A stretch of DNA of 64,000 bases. Source: Climacteris rufus (taxonomy: Eukaryota > Chordata > Aves > Passeriformes > Climacteridae). Below, in pieces: positions 50,206 to 62,160 of the stretch. The notes beneath the pieces are model-generated. The model was not told where the DNA came from. It saw nothing but the letters and a program-made list of their open reading frames with translations, and did not search any database. The DNA is taken from the NCBI GenBank assembly GCA_013398175.1, contig VZRZ01003207.1, forward strand, positions 78,725 to 142,724. The letters are read 5' to 3'. The number at the start of each line of letters is the position of its first letter. Position 1 is the stretch's first letter. The position numbers and the translations under genes were made by a program.

Positions 50206-50457
50206 AGGGAAGGAGGAGGAGGAGGAGGAGGAGGAGGAAAAGGAAGAGGAGGAGGAAAAGGAGAAGAAGGAGGAGGAGAAGGAGGAGAAGGAGGAGAAGG
50301 AGAAGGAAGAGGAGAAGGAGGAGAAGGAGGAGACGGAAAAGGAGGAGGAGGAAAAGGAGAAGGAGGAAGAAAAGGAGAAGGAGGAGGAAAAGGAGAAGGA
50401 GAAGGAGGAGAAGGAGGAGAAGGAGGAGAAGGAGATGGAGGAGAAGGAGGAGAAGGA
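50206..50457. repeat. GGA/GAA polypurine tract (250 bp)
   Basis: The plus strand is almost entirely A and G, mostly ggagga, ggagaa and ggaaaa units. The dominant period is 3 and there are two short breaks (gagacgg near 50333 and gagatgg near 50432). The reading frame on plus gives a Glu/Lys run, and minus gives a Leu run. Both are consequences of the repeat, not proteins. Purine tracts this long are mirror-symmetric in places, can form intramolecular triplex DNA and tend to vary in length. Confidence 0.97.
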
Positions 50458-52519
50458 TGCTCAGCTCTGGCTCATGGCTGGTGAGACACAGGACTGTGTC
50501 AGGTGTCCCCAAGCAGGTGCACACACACCTCACCCAGGTGCTGTCACGTACAGACCCACAATGTGTGCAGCTCAAACACTTCATGTGAACACAGAGCTGA
50601 GCAGAAAGCTCTCCCACTTATAGAGTGCTGTCAAACAAATACTGCTGGTGGTGTAATTGCAAATACAAGGTTAGCATCTTAGAAAGCTCTGGTTTGATAA
50701 TAACCTCTGGAATTTCAAACAAGTAATCCCCAAGCAAGTTCTGCTCTTGCTCATAAAGCACTGTAAATGTTTTTTTCCCCTATTTTATACATTGAACAAT
50801 GTATATAAATGAGAATGCAGCATTTTGGCTACAAGTTTCTTCAAATAAACTAGGCTAAGAGAAGCCCACCACATCAGAAGCTTTGTTCTGCCCATTTCTT
50901 TCTGTTTTGCTAATTGTAATTTATAATGAACCTCTTCCCAGTAAGCTGACTCAGGAAAAAAACACTCTGAAAGGCATCAGCTACTGATGAATTGTTTTTA
51001 TTAATTAAGTTAGAGAAACAAAAACCACAGTGGTTTTCAGTGCTGCAACTTGCAGCAGAACCCACAAGCTTGGAGGCAGAAAGTGTGAAAGTCAGAGTTC
51101 TGCTCTGAATGGCTCCTCCATTTACTGGGGGGCTAAAATTCCAGAAGTTTTTTTCTCTGTCTTAACCTAAAGATTTGGTCCTTTGAGCAGCTGCTTTGGA
51201 CTTAAGAAAGCACCACAAAAGCTACTGCCTTTACTGCATTAAAAACTGAAATAATGGGTATTAAGCAGAAGTAGCTTTTATATACCCTGATATTTGAGTG
51301 GTTCAGCTTGTGCTGGGCTTTGCTGAAAGAAGAGTAAATGGAAGAACAGAGTTAAGAAAGGCATTTAATCCTGGTGAGTTCCAAAGACCTTTAGATTTTC
51401 CTTTTAAGTTTTAGCAGCCAAGAGATTCAAGTTTTATTTTCACTCAGGATTTGAGACTGAGGACATTGAGGGAAATCTCTGGACTTAGGACACCCCTTGG
51501 TCCTGGGATATCATACCAAGGAAGGTGGGGTTCCCTTGCTGGGATTTTTTCCTTTAAACATGCAGTAGGAGGAGAAATTAATAACTTTCAATAAAATTTG
51601 GGATTCCCTTATTTGAGCCAGAATCCTCTCTGAATAATAATGATTTATATCATGAGTTCTATTTATAATTAGCCTCTACACCTTTGGCCATCAGCTCTTC
51701 TTCTGCTCACCCACTCACCACTGTTTTATCCAATCTCACATATCTTTTATGGAAAGGACCAAAATACCCTAAATTTGCACATGCAACCAAAAGGAAGCTT
51801 ATTCACACAGTTAGGACATGCTTTTACATGCACTGCTGGTTACTGGAAAGTTTAACTTTTGTTAGAGGATAGAAATAAAACAAAACAGGAAAGTGGATAT
51901 TTTTCTTACTTATTTCAAGTGTACATATTTTGGGTAATTTTATTTTTTCCCTGTGACACAGAATAGAGAATCTTCTTGGAGACTATAATAGCCCTCAGCG
52001 TGTTTTCCACCAAGAATGCAAAAAAGAAACACTTTTTCTGAAGAAGTCATGGAAACTGGTAAATTGAAGACACAAGCCCTCATAGAAAACCTATAATTTT
52101 TTAATCAAATTTACATGTCAGTGGATCTTTTGAGCTTGGCCGGTATGTTTTTTATAATGTACATTTCTTGTGCTTTTTCCCATGGGTATTTCTGCACTAT
52201 TTCTAAACTGGGATTACTCCAGTTGAAGTGTGATAAAGGGCACATTATAGTTATATTAAGCAAAATAGGGAGGAGAAAGCTTTTCCATAGTCCAAAGAAA
52301 GCTGTTCCCCAAGCCTCATTTCTGCTAACAAGCAGAGCAAGGCAACCAGTCAGCTAGAAACTGCTGCCATCAAATCAACGCTTTGTCTTGAGCAAGGGGG
52401 ATTTATTCCATCCCATTCCGTTTTCTGCTGAAAAATAAAGGTTGTTTTCTTCAAAATCGTTAAGTCTTGCTCTGGGGTATCACGGAAAACATGTTGTGAG
52501 CAACAAAACAGAGAGGAAA
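50458..52519. other. Unique noncoding DNA
   Basis: No gene recognised. It is AT-rich with scattered T and A runs. No CR1. Confidence 0.5.
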
Positions 52520-52895
52520 GCTCGGTGTTGTGCACTGGTGGAACTTGTCTGATTGCTGTTTGGAGGAGCTGGCAGAGAGGAGGGGATGTGCGGACACGGT
52601 TTGGGTTCCGGGCGCGTTGCGCTGCCCTTCCCAGCGGTTTCACAACCGTGTTGCTCTTCACAGCTTCCCTGGAAGATGCAGGAACTTGCAGAGTGCCTGG
52701 CCCAAATCAGGAGGACTTGTCAACAGTGCTGCAGCCACAGAGACAGGCAGCAGCTGGATGGGGAAGGGAAGGGAAGGAAAGGAAAGGAGGGCACGTCAGC
52801 TCAGAGCGGCAGAAAAGGTTTTTCACGGCAGCTATTTGCAACCCTCCAAGGAGCTACAGAGGCTGCCCATTAAAACCCTGTTAAAACACTTCTGA
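52520..52895. other. GC/CpG-richer patch open in all three plus frames
   Basis: About seven CpGs lie at 52588-52625 (words tgcggacacgg and ccgggcgcgttgcgc). A GGGAA/GGAAA simple repeat lies at 52758-52785. Open frames of 106-121 codons exist in all three plus frames over the same bases. That shows the DNA is poor in TA-containing stop codons and does not show a gene. No domain is recognised in any of them. Confidence 0.4.
52758..52787. repeat. GGGAA/GGAAA simple repeat
   Basis: A short purine pentamer repeat. Confidence 0.85.
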
Positions 52896-55800
52896 TGTTG
52901 TCAGCAGTGGAGAGCTGAAATAGCACAGTGATCACTGAGATACTATCTGCCTCAAGCAGTTCAGTGGTACTGTCAATAATATGAGCAAGAAGGTACAAGA
53001 TGAGCAACAACCTAATTCCTGCATGAAAATTTCATAAACTCCCTCAGCTGGTAAACACTGGAGATGTGGGCAAACACAGGCCAGCCAATAAACCACCCAG
53101 AAAAGATGACCTCTGATCTGGAATCTTTCCCAAAAGCTTTGAACCTTTAAGTTAATTTACACTTTGAAAGCAAAGCAGTGTGATGGCAAGGGGAAAGGAG
53201 GAGGGGTGAGGTGATGCCTCTTCCATCAGCGCTCCCAAGCTGCTCCTCAGCTTTGCACTTCTGGCAGTGCCCAAGGAAAAAACCCAGCACCACTTTTAGG
53301 CATATACCCTTCCAAATACCCCAGCCTATAGCTTCTCTCCACTTTCCTCTGCTTCGATTTTTGATTGGTTTCCAATAGCAATTCCCTGTGGCAGTTTTTG
53401 CAAGTGTAGTCCCACCAGGCAGGAAAATTTGCCACCTCTTGAGGAAAGCGATGCCTTGTTTGAAAACAGACCTCCTGATGTGCCAGGGTACTAAACTGTG
53501 AGTAATGACAGCAGCATCATCTACTTCTTTGCTACTCTGTGCTCATGAGTAAGTACTACTCACAGTGAATAATGGCTGGAGAAACAGGGCCAAGGTGAAG
53601 AGTTATTTATAATACAGTAGCCACTGAGTAAGCGCTTAGCTATGAATTTACTGCTCTGGCTACAATTTCATGAGAAAATGAACAGGGCCAGCTTTTGGTT
53701 TTCCAGTTTTAAAAGCTGTACACCCACTTAAAAACTAGCAAAAACAATTCAGGAAGGATTGGGGTAGTTATTTATAAAGCAACCATGATAGAGATCATGT
53801 GCATCAGCTAAATGCAGGATAATCAGAGATGCTTTAGTTCCTTAGATGCTTCCTCAGGATTGCTGTGGCAGGCAGGGAAACTCCTAAACTTGACTTAAAC
53901 CAGTCTCAGATGCTGCCCCCCCTTTTTATGCAATACATATCCACTGCAGAGAGCCAAAATCCAGAGCTTGATGGAAATTAAACAAAGAATTAGACTGTCA
54001 TCTGCGCAGCAGTCCTGGCTTTAGGGGTCAGAATGTCTGTCCACTTTTTAACAGGAAGAGACTGTGCTAACTGCCTCAGAACAAACTCCTGTCAGGTGCA
54101 CCCTGGATCTGCAGAGATCCACCATGCTTAGGAGTATTTTTTTAATTGTTTCTGTCAGGCCAGAATGAAGCAAAGGTTCTTTCTAAAAATGCATTACTTT
54201 CACCCAAAGTAAACACAACGTATTTGAGCAGATAAAAAAAAACTGATTGGGCAAATCCTGGGACAACAGGGTCCAGCTCACCACTCTTCTGAATTTCCTA
54301 CACAGAAACACGTGGTTTCCCAGTACACCCTGCAGAATAAATGGATATTTTCCAGCTCCCACATTACAGCTCATGACTTCCTGGTGCTAATTTGGATTCT
54401 GCTGAGGAACTTCTTATTGACTGAATTTTGGAGAGCAAGGCACAGTGAGAGACTTTGGGCTTGGCATTGTGTATTTGAAGCCTGGTTTAGAGAAAACTGT
54501 GGGTTTTACCCCACAAGGACATATGGCTCAGATTTGGGATGGAAGCAGACACTTGGAAAACCAGAAGTAACAATTCCCCAGCACTGCAATTTAATTCTGA
54601 ATTGTAAACACAGAAGAGATGATTTCTTAGGGAATTTTTAAACCAACTGCCAGCTTTACTATCTGTTGTGCTTCCAGTGTGGAGTGTCCAGGGGATATTC
54701 TCACCTATGTAAAACTAAGCTCTTCCATCTTTTTGGGGGGAGTTTGTTATTTTAGTGCCACTGAGCACATTGCAAGTGGCCAAACTTCCCCTTGGACAAG
54801 CCTGATCTCAGCCACAGCCATTTAAAAGGTCTGATTAGAAACTTTTACAAATCCTAAGTATCTTATACATTTTTACATGTGCTAAGATTTTATAAAGTTG
54901 TCTTTCCCTCTCTCTTTGCCTAAAGGAAAGTTAAAACCATTCAGTGTTAGAGAGGAGGAATACAAAGAGTAATGACAATCTTATTCCCTTGCTCTCACGA
55001 GCCTGAAGTTAAATACCTGCCTTTGTACAACTGTTCCCCTTCTTTTATTAGCTAAATATTGTGGCACCAGAGCACGAAGAATAAAATTACAACCATTTGA
55101 GATGAGTGCAACTTTCACAAGAGTCAGATATCCCCAACAACCCAACAGTCAATAACCCAGCACAAATTAACTCTGGCAAATAATAGGTGTGTTGACCCTA
55201 AATTCATGAGGCAATAAAACCTACCAACAGCCTGTTGTTTTTAAAATACTAGGGCACTTCTCAAAGACAATATAGTTTTTGTTTGGGAGCAAGAAGATCA
55301 TTAATTAGGAAAGCTTTTAAAAGAAGTTTTAGTATCATTAGCGAAAACTAATGGGAAAATAAATTAAGTTACAACATCTGACACCAAGTTTGGAAAAGAA
55401 AGGCACTAAAAACCCAAAGCTGCTTAATCCTTATATATCCCAAAGACTGCACCCCATAGACCCCCTTCTCCACAGACCTCCATAACCATAATAAAAAAAT
55501 TAAATTTCCTCCCTTTCTTATTGCATTTTAAGTTAGAGACACGTTGCTGCCAACACAGCTCTGCCAGACAGTGCAGTGACAGAGATATAATTTTAACCAA
55601 CTTTGTTCACCCCTTCAACTCCACCACAATGAAAATATACTTAGAAACACCATATAATAGTCTGTTCTTCCAAATTTGCTTTTTTTTCTGAGAGCTTTTT
55701 AAGACTAATAAGTCTCAGGTAGAGTAGTGCTGTTGTAAGTTCTTGTGTGAATTCTTATTCGTTGAAGGAAAACAAATTTTCTAAATATTTTGAGATTCTG

Positions 55801-57851
55801 CTTTAAAAAAAAAATAATTCAAGTAATACACCATGAAAGGTGGCCTAAAGTATTTTACAGCTTAGAGGAAAATTCTCTTTTGCCTTCCTCTGGATGCTTT
55901 GCTCAGAGACGCCACAATGTCTGTCAAACAACCATTGCATACGAAGGAAGGCACATAATGACATTGTCCATTATTTCAACCATGTCAGCTAAGGAATTAT
56001 GAAAGATTTATACCTATTTCATATTAAAACTATTTAGTAAATGTCACATAGCACAGCAAAAACCATGGGCACATTATTGAGAGGGCAGCAGGCTCAGCAC
56101 AGAGCTCTCAAAGATGCCCAGCAAGAGCAGACTCTGCAAGCAGAGGGTTTATATGGCCATAAAACCCTACAGTGACACACCACCTTTCTCTGTTTTTCTA
56201 GGAAGAAACAAAACATAGAATTTAAATATTATACAGTTTTAAAAGGAAGCTGTACATAAAGCAACATTAAATACTAATAACAGATAAAACAATTTGGAAA
56301 AATAACTGAGACAATTAAAATGCCCTTGTAACGGCAACAGCTCAGTACATCAACCCCATGTTCCTGGACAGGCTGCCTAATTTAAGCAGAAGATGCACTT
56401 TCCTCTTCCCTTTTGCTTCAAGCTTTGCTTCTATGAGAAGTCAAGTAATTAACTTGCCAGGGGAAGAAATTTTCCTCTTCAATACCTTTACATTTGTGTA
56501 AAGCAAAAATTATACAAAATGCTGATGCAAGCCCCAAGGGGAAGATCCTCGTGTGTGGAACCCACCCCTGCCAAGGCCACCTCAAATCCAACCAGAGGTG
56601 ACTCTGGCTCTGGGGCTGGATGTCCCTGGGATGCAGCAGGGCCCAGGTTCTGCTGCTGGGATGGAGTTTATCCACAGGAAATAGGAAGGGAAAATTCATG
56701 CTCAGCTGCTTAATGGGAACTGACATGGCCTCTCCAGAGAGGGAGAAACTCTGGATGTCAGGCAGGTTAGCATAGGGCAAGCAGACGGTCAATAAAATAT
56801 TCAATAAAGTACTCTGATATGATAGATCTAATATTGTGGAAAAAGCCAGAAGTCCTTTTTTTTTGGTGAGAAAACGAGTTTAAAATGGTGGTTAAAATGG
56901 TCTATACAATATTAACCTCCTAAAGCTTGAAAACAATTGTGGCTGGGCTTTGAACTTGTTAGAAAAGGTAAAAACAAATAAAGGTTTGTGTAGCACATGA
57001 TCCAAATGGGTAATTCAGAATAAGGACACTACCGTGTTTTACAAAATCTGTTAAAAATTATTTCAAAATTGATTTTTAATTATATAAAAAAAAGAAAAAG
57101 AAGAGTATCTAATGATCACCTAATCCCCATGATGCTCAGAACACAGACACAAACCTCCCCCAGTCTGGATCCCAACAGAGATCCTGACGAGAGGCCCAGG
57201 GCCATCCTCTCTTCTCCTCACCAGATCTAACCTGCTGCTCATTTTCCCAAGCAGGATTCCAACCAGATTTCCTCTCTGAGCAACTTTTCCATGAGAGCTC
57301 CTGCTGTTTTGCCCCCACATCCCCAGGCTGAAGGGGTTGGTAGGAAACCCCCGGAGGGATCAGGAGAGCAGCAGGCTGTGTGCAGGGAATCCCTGCAATC
57401 ATTCTAATGAAGCTAAACCTTGGAGTTTACATAAAAGGAAAATTAAATCAAGCACTGGAGTGGATTGGAAAGAAATACACCAGGAGATGGATAAAGTTAA
57501 TCACGTTTAGTGAAGGCTGATGCTGACCTACTCAGCCTTGCCTCGGAGATCCCCCGGACCTGCTGTAAGTTTTATTATATGGGAACACAGAGCACAGGGG
57601 CTGTAGCAGCTGCCCTGAATTCCTGCAGTGCTTGATGTGTGCAGATTGCATGGAAAGTCCCACCTCATCCCTGCTGGAGCTGATGGATGGAAATGCAGGA
57701 AAGCAGGGCTGTGGATTGTGATGTGGGGACTCCCGATGTCTGGCCCTGCCCTTCAAGCCCTGCACTCAACAACAGCTTCAACAGGGAAGTCAGGGAAAAA
57801 CTCCACCTCAGGAAAATAACAAAAGCAAAATTTTATTCTTGCATTATAGCA
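52896..57851. other. Unique noncoding DNA
   Basis: No recognisable gene or CR1 copy. Simple runs include A10 at about 55805. AT-rich stretches occur at 54830-55700 and 56180-56340. A GC-richer patch at 56530-56680 and another at 57120-57400 hold overlapping open frames without domains. Confidence 0.45.
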
Positions 57852-58018
57852 GAGAATCACTGAGGGTGGGAAAGCCCTCTAAACTCATCCAGTCCAACCA
57901 TTCCCCCAGCACTGCCAAGGCCACCACGAACCCACGTCCCCAAGCACCACATCCTTTAAATCCCTGCTGGGATGGGGACTCCACCAGTGCCCTGGGCAGC
58001 CTGCTCCAATGCCATGAC
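57852..58018 (-). mobile_element. CR1: CR1 LINE 3'-end fragment (about 167 bp)
   Basis: On plus, the reverse complement of CR1 reads 'agagaatcactgagggtggg', 'ctcatccagtccaaccattc', 'cccagcactgccaaggccac', 'cacgtccccaagcaccacat', 'gctgggatggggactccacc' and 'tgccctgggcagcctgctcc'. It is one of the best-preserved fragments in the window and belongs to a subfamily with 'cactgccaaggccacca', unlike the others here. It has no coding part. Confidence 0.95.
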
Positions 58019-58729
58019 TTATTTTGACATGAACCCCCAAAGTCTCCTCAGACAGGAGAGGCAGAGCTGTGGGGTCATGGCCAAGGGTGGCCTGGCAGGA
58101 GCCAAAATTCTGGCACACAGGGGCTGTTGGGTGTTCTGGGGATGTCTCCAGTCCATAGCCCCACTATGGTAGTTCTATCGCAGATTTACCATTTAAGAAA
58201 TTAAGTTGTATTTGCCAAAATGCAGTGCTGAAGCAAAAGGATTCCTTTAACTCCTTCTGCTTTAACCAGAAACCACACAGTCTCCTGATGAAGGAGCAAA
58301 AGATTAGGATATGAATCTGTCAAGTTTGGAATATTTTTTTCTGTATAGCTCTGTTAAATCACTCAAGACAGTAACGCTTCAGTATGTTCTGAGAATAGCT
58401 CATTTGTTCTTTATTTCAGTGTTACAGAAAAGATTATTTGCAACTATTCACTTCCTTACAAAATATTCAGATTCTTCAATGAAAAGCGTTTCCCACATTG
58501 TGGAGCCACCCACACAGCTCCATTTGAACGTGAATGAAAAGCTCTGCTTGATGCTGCTGAATATGTTAACCTCTCACAGATCCCCAGCCCTGGTGAGCCA
58601 CTCTGCTCCTGCATCTGCACAAGGAACAGTGTGGAAAACAAGCTGGATTCTGTTGGTTACGGACAAATAAAGACAACAAAGGCATCAGATGATCGTGACC
58701 GAAATATCCGAATCTGTCTGAAGTTGTTT
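58019..58729. other. Unique noncoding DNA
   Basis: Nothing recognised. An open frame of about 119 codons (plus, 58311-58670) has no domain. Confidence 0.5.
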
Positions 58730-58990
58730 CATTTCTGGCAAACTAAATTTAAGCTTACTAGGAACTAACTGTAATGTGCAACAGATCAGAATTAGTAATT
58801 GGATGTGAAACATTTTCCCTTCTACTTTGGGCTACTGGTGTCAGCTTTGACCAGTTTAACTCAATCAGAAACCATCACCAGTTAATGACCAATTAGTGGT
58901 CAGTGTGAAACAGCCTCGTGGTTGAAGTCCTTTCCCTAATCACACTGTCACAATTAGCACTCATGACAGCAATCTAAACAAAATTTTTGA
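58730..58990. promoter_or_regulatory. Candidate conserved noncoding stretch
   Basis: Repeat-free, AT-moderate sequence with many short TF-like words: agtaattgg, gttaatgaccaattag (near 58881), ttaactcaatca, and ccctaatcacactgtcacaatt. Balanced composition with interspersed homeodomain cores is common in enhancers. Inference only. Confidence 0.22.
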
Positions 58991-59813
58991 GAGAATGTCC
59001 GTTCCAATTCTTACATCTTTTTACAGAAGTGCAGTTTGCACTGTACTGCTGCTTTTTGAAATGTCACCTTTGCCTGTAACCACCTTGGCACCCCATGAAA
59101 CTCCTGTGTGCTGCCCAGTCAAGGACAGGAGGGGCAGGACAAGGTGGTACAAGGAACTCAGGCTCAGCAGTGCCAGAGAAATGGCAATTCCCACATAGCT
59201 CCTTCCAAACCAGTAACACCTCCTGTTTGCTAGATCATATTTACTAAATGGCTTTCAACCTGAGCTACATCTCTGATTTACTCCTCATCTGCACGAGCCC
59301 CTCGCTGTGGGCAAGCCGGGGTCACCTGCCCACAGCGCTGTTCCCACAGAACATCCAGCATTCCAAACTCCACCACGTGCAGTCAACAGTCAGGCCATGA
59401 GCCTGGCACCTCCTGAAAACACATGGACAAGAATTACCAGGATGAACACATCCAGAGTGTTCAAACAACCCAAAAACATCAAACCACCCTTTGGAATTTG
59501 ACCAAAACACTGCAGTTGCATCCTTGTTCTCCTAAGCGTAGCATGATCTGGACATCCACTCTTTCAAACCTGTATTTCTTCCTCAGTTTTCCTCCTTTCC
59601 CTACTCACACATCTCTGAATGTGAATCCCAACGAGGTGCACAAGGCTTAGGCCAAGATACCACTTTTCTCCTCCCACCATCCCATTTCACTGGGAAATCT
59701 GACTCTTCCATCTGTCCCATCTGGTGACTTTAACAGGGCCTGATGCTGCAGCCCCCGCCCTGCTCCTCTAAGAGATCACTAAAAGAGATGTCAGTGCTCT
59801 GAAGAAATTCAGA
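58991..59813. other. Unique noncoding DNA
   Basis: No gene or interspersed repeat recognised. Mildly pyrimidine-rich at 59570-59730. Confidence 0.5.
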
Positions 59814-59869
59814 GGGGAAAAAAAAAAAAAAAAGGAAAGGGGGAAAAAAAAGGAAGGAGAAAGAAAGAG
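59814..59869. repeat. A16 and purine-rich simple repeat
   Basis: A16 at 59818-59833 is followed by ggaaaggggg, another A8 run and aggaaggagaaagaaaga. A compound low-complexity purine tract. Confidence 0.9.
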
Positions 59870-60439
59870 TTGCTCTTCTTTGAGAGCTGGCTGGAGTGCA
59901 GAGCTATCTTCATAAATAGACAGGAAACAGAAAAGACTAATGTTGGGCAGATGACAGATCCCTGAATTCAGTTAACTGGCCTTCAAGATATGAACTGTTC
60001 TATTAAACATAGAGGCATTATGTTGGTCATCCACTTTAAGCCCAAGAGTGATTAAAATGCTGGCAGAAAATAAAAACTGGCTATTGAAGAGCTTGCCCCG
60101 AGGTCCTAATTTCAAATCAAATTTTACAGCGCCGCACAGGAACAATGGCAGCCCAGTACTCCAAGTCTTCTTTTTGTCACTTTGTACAAAGAAACCCCCT
60201 CAAACTCTCTCAAAGAACAATGGCCCCTCTAGATTCGCAACTACGCCAAGAATGGGCTCAAACCATACAAAAACACATTTTAAAAATACATTTTACACTG
60301 CCCTTGACATTTGAGATAAATAGAAGCCAATGCATTGAAATTCCAAGTATTTTTTATATCCTTTCACAACGTGAATTTTTTATTTTCTCCAGTCTACTTG
60401 ATCTTTGACATTCTGGCCTCTGCGAGAGAAGGACACAGC
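59870..60439. other. Unique noncoding DNA
   Basis: No gene or repeat recognised. Overlapping plus frames at 60048-60408 lack domains. Confidence 0.5.
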
Positions 60440-60665
60440 AGAGCAGTCAAAGAAATTAATTATGCAGATAATTGCATTTTATTAAAATGATTACTGTAGC
60501 AGGGAACACCACAAACGACAGCGACACAGCCCCGGCCCCCTGAAGAAATCAAGAGGACACGAACAGTTCATTTTTAATTGAAAAACTTCTCAGCTATTAA
60601 CATTTAATTATCTGTTACCGATATATGGCACTAAGTTTAATTAGCATTTTTCTATACATCAGGTT
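60440..60665. promoter_or_regulatory. Candidate conserved noncoding element (TAAT/POU-like words)
   Basis: Dense words attaattatgcag, gataattgcatttta, tttttaattg, catttaattatc and gtttaattagc occupy this stretch. A short GC-rich middle with CpGs (acaaacgacagcgacac near 60512) separates two AT-rich halves. There is no CR1 or simple repeat inside. The layout resembles a homeodomain/POU enhancer, but this is inference from one sequence. The nearest gene is unknown. Confidence 0.3.
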
Positions 60666-61924
60666 GGCTTTTCAGTAAAAACCCTCTTTTTTAAAGTTCC
60701 TCTGAGCTGCTGCAGATTCCCCCTGCCTACAGCCTGAGTTTATTTGAATTTGGCAGCTTGGATACAGCCAGTTGTTTCCTAGTGAACAGCACACAAGACC
60801 ATATGTTTCAACATTTAAGCAATTTAGAATCAGAGGTATAATTCTGAGTGTCCTTAGCAGAAATTGTACATTAAATACCCAAAGGATCTGAGCTCTACAA
60901 GAGATCCAGCCTTTTTTAGCACTTTTCCCATAGCAACAAAACCACTCCATGCTACTTATATCATCCCCTGGAACCACAAGCCTGTGGAGAGTAGTGGTGA
61001 GCTGGCTGCACTGTTCTCAACAGCAAGGGACAAGCAACTCTGTAATTTCCCTTTCTCCTTCCTGCACCTTTCTCCCATCAGGATTCATCCTGAATTGTTT
61101 CCACAACACACCTATGGTCGGGACTCATAGCTGGTTTCTTGATTTGTGAACATCGACTTTATAGGAAGATATTAATCAATAATTTCTTTTGCCAAACACA
61201 TTGCTTGTGTTGTTCTCTTTGTTTCTGGGGTGATGGACATGACCAGAACTATGGATTTAAATTCAGATACAGGCAAGGCACATCCAGCAGGACAGGCCAT
61301 GGAACTGCTGGTTTGTCCACTCTGCTTTGCCACTCTGAGGTCACACAGCCTCCAAACTGCACAAGAATATTTTAAAAGCATATTCAGAGAGAGACAAAAA
61401 CCCCACAAACCCTGAGAGAATTCACATCAGTGAATCCATCAGCAAACAGTCATTGTTCTAATCACAACAACTGAAATAAAAGCAGAAGGGAAACGACAAT
61501 CCAAGATGAAAATTCAGTGATATTTGCTGCTTAGAGGACAGGCACAAAGCAAGAAACCCAGCAGTTCATCAAATACCCTCAAGAATTTGAGTGAAGTCTT
61601 GTTCTTACGATGGCCCTGGCCACCATCCCCCTGAAGTCACACGCAGCATTCGGATCACGAGTTGAACACGGGGTCGCAGCTCCTGATCCTCAGGCACACA
61701 AACCCAACACTCCACATTTGACACTTGCACTCCCTTTTAACTACTTTTCTGAACATGTGCTGCATAACACTCACTTATTCTTCGATTTTTCACACCAAAC
61801 TGGAACAGGAAATAGGTTTTTCCAGAGTGGGAATGTGCTGTGTGGGATGCAGGACTGCCCTGCTCTGGCAGCCAGGGACTGGCACTGCTGCAGCCTGTGC
61901 CTCTGTGGGGCTGTAACACATTCA
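60666..61924. other. Unique noncoding DNA
   Basis: No recognisable gene. Open frames of up to about 106 codons (plus, 61610-61930) overlap minus frames and have no domain. Confidence 0.45.
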
Positions 61925-61960
61925 ACATGACTTTTTTTTCCTTCTTTTATTTTTTTTTCC
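61925..61960. repeat. T-rich simple repeat
   Basis: T8 and T9 runs separated by CCTTC and TA. Low complexity. Confidence 0.85.
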
Positions 61961-61989
61961 ATCCCACATGTTACTGGAAACTGAAGTAA

Positions 61990-62160
61990 AAGTTCACTTA
62001 CTTGAATTTACTGAATTTGCATGAAGTAAATAATCATTTCCTTCAGTATTCAAACACATTTCCTTCCAGCTTTCATTATAACATTGGCATTAAATGGCAA
62101 ACATTAAATTAATAATTATAATTTCTAGACACAAAGTGTTTTCAAAGTATTTTTCATCAA
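61990..62160. promoter_or_regulatory. Candidate conserved noncoding stretch with octamer word
   Basis: AT-rich unique DNA with the octamer ATTTGCAT at 62015-62022 (the POU-domain consensus word) and clustered TAAT words at 62105-62125 (ttaattaataattat). There is no repeat identity. The regulatory role is inferred and weak, because AT-rich DNA yields such words by chance. Confidence 0.2.

Noticed and set aside
50177..50623. Glu/Lys-rich open frame (and Leu-rich frame on the other strand)
   Set aside because: Both are direct translations of the GGA/GAA polypurine repeat and are not proteins.
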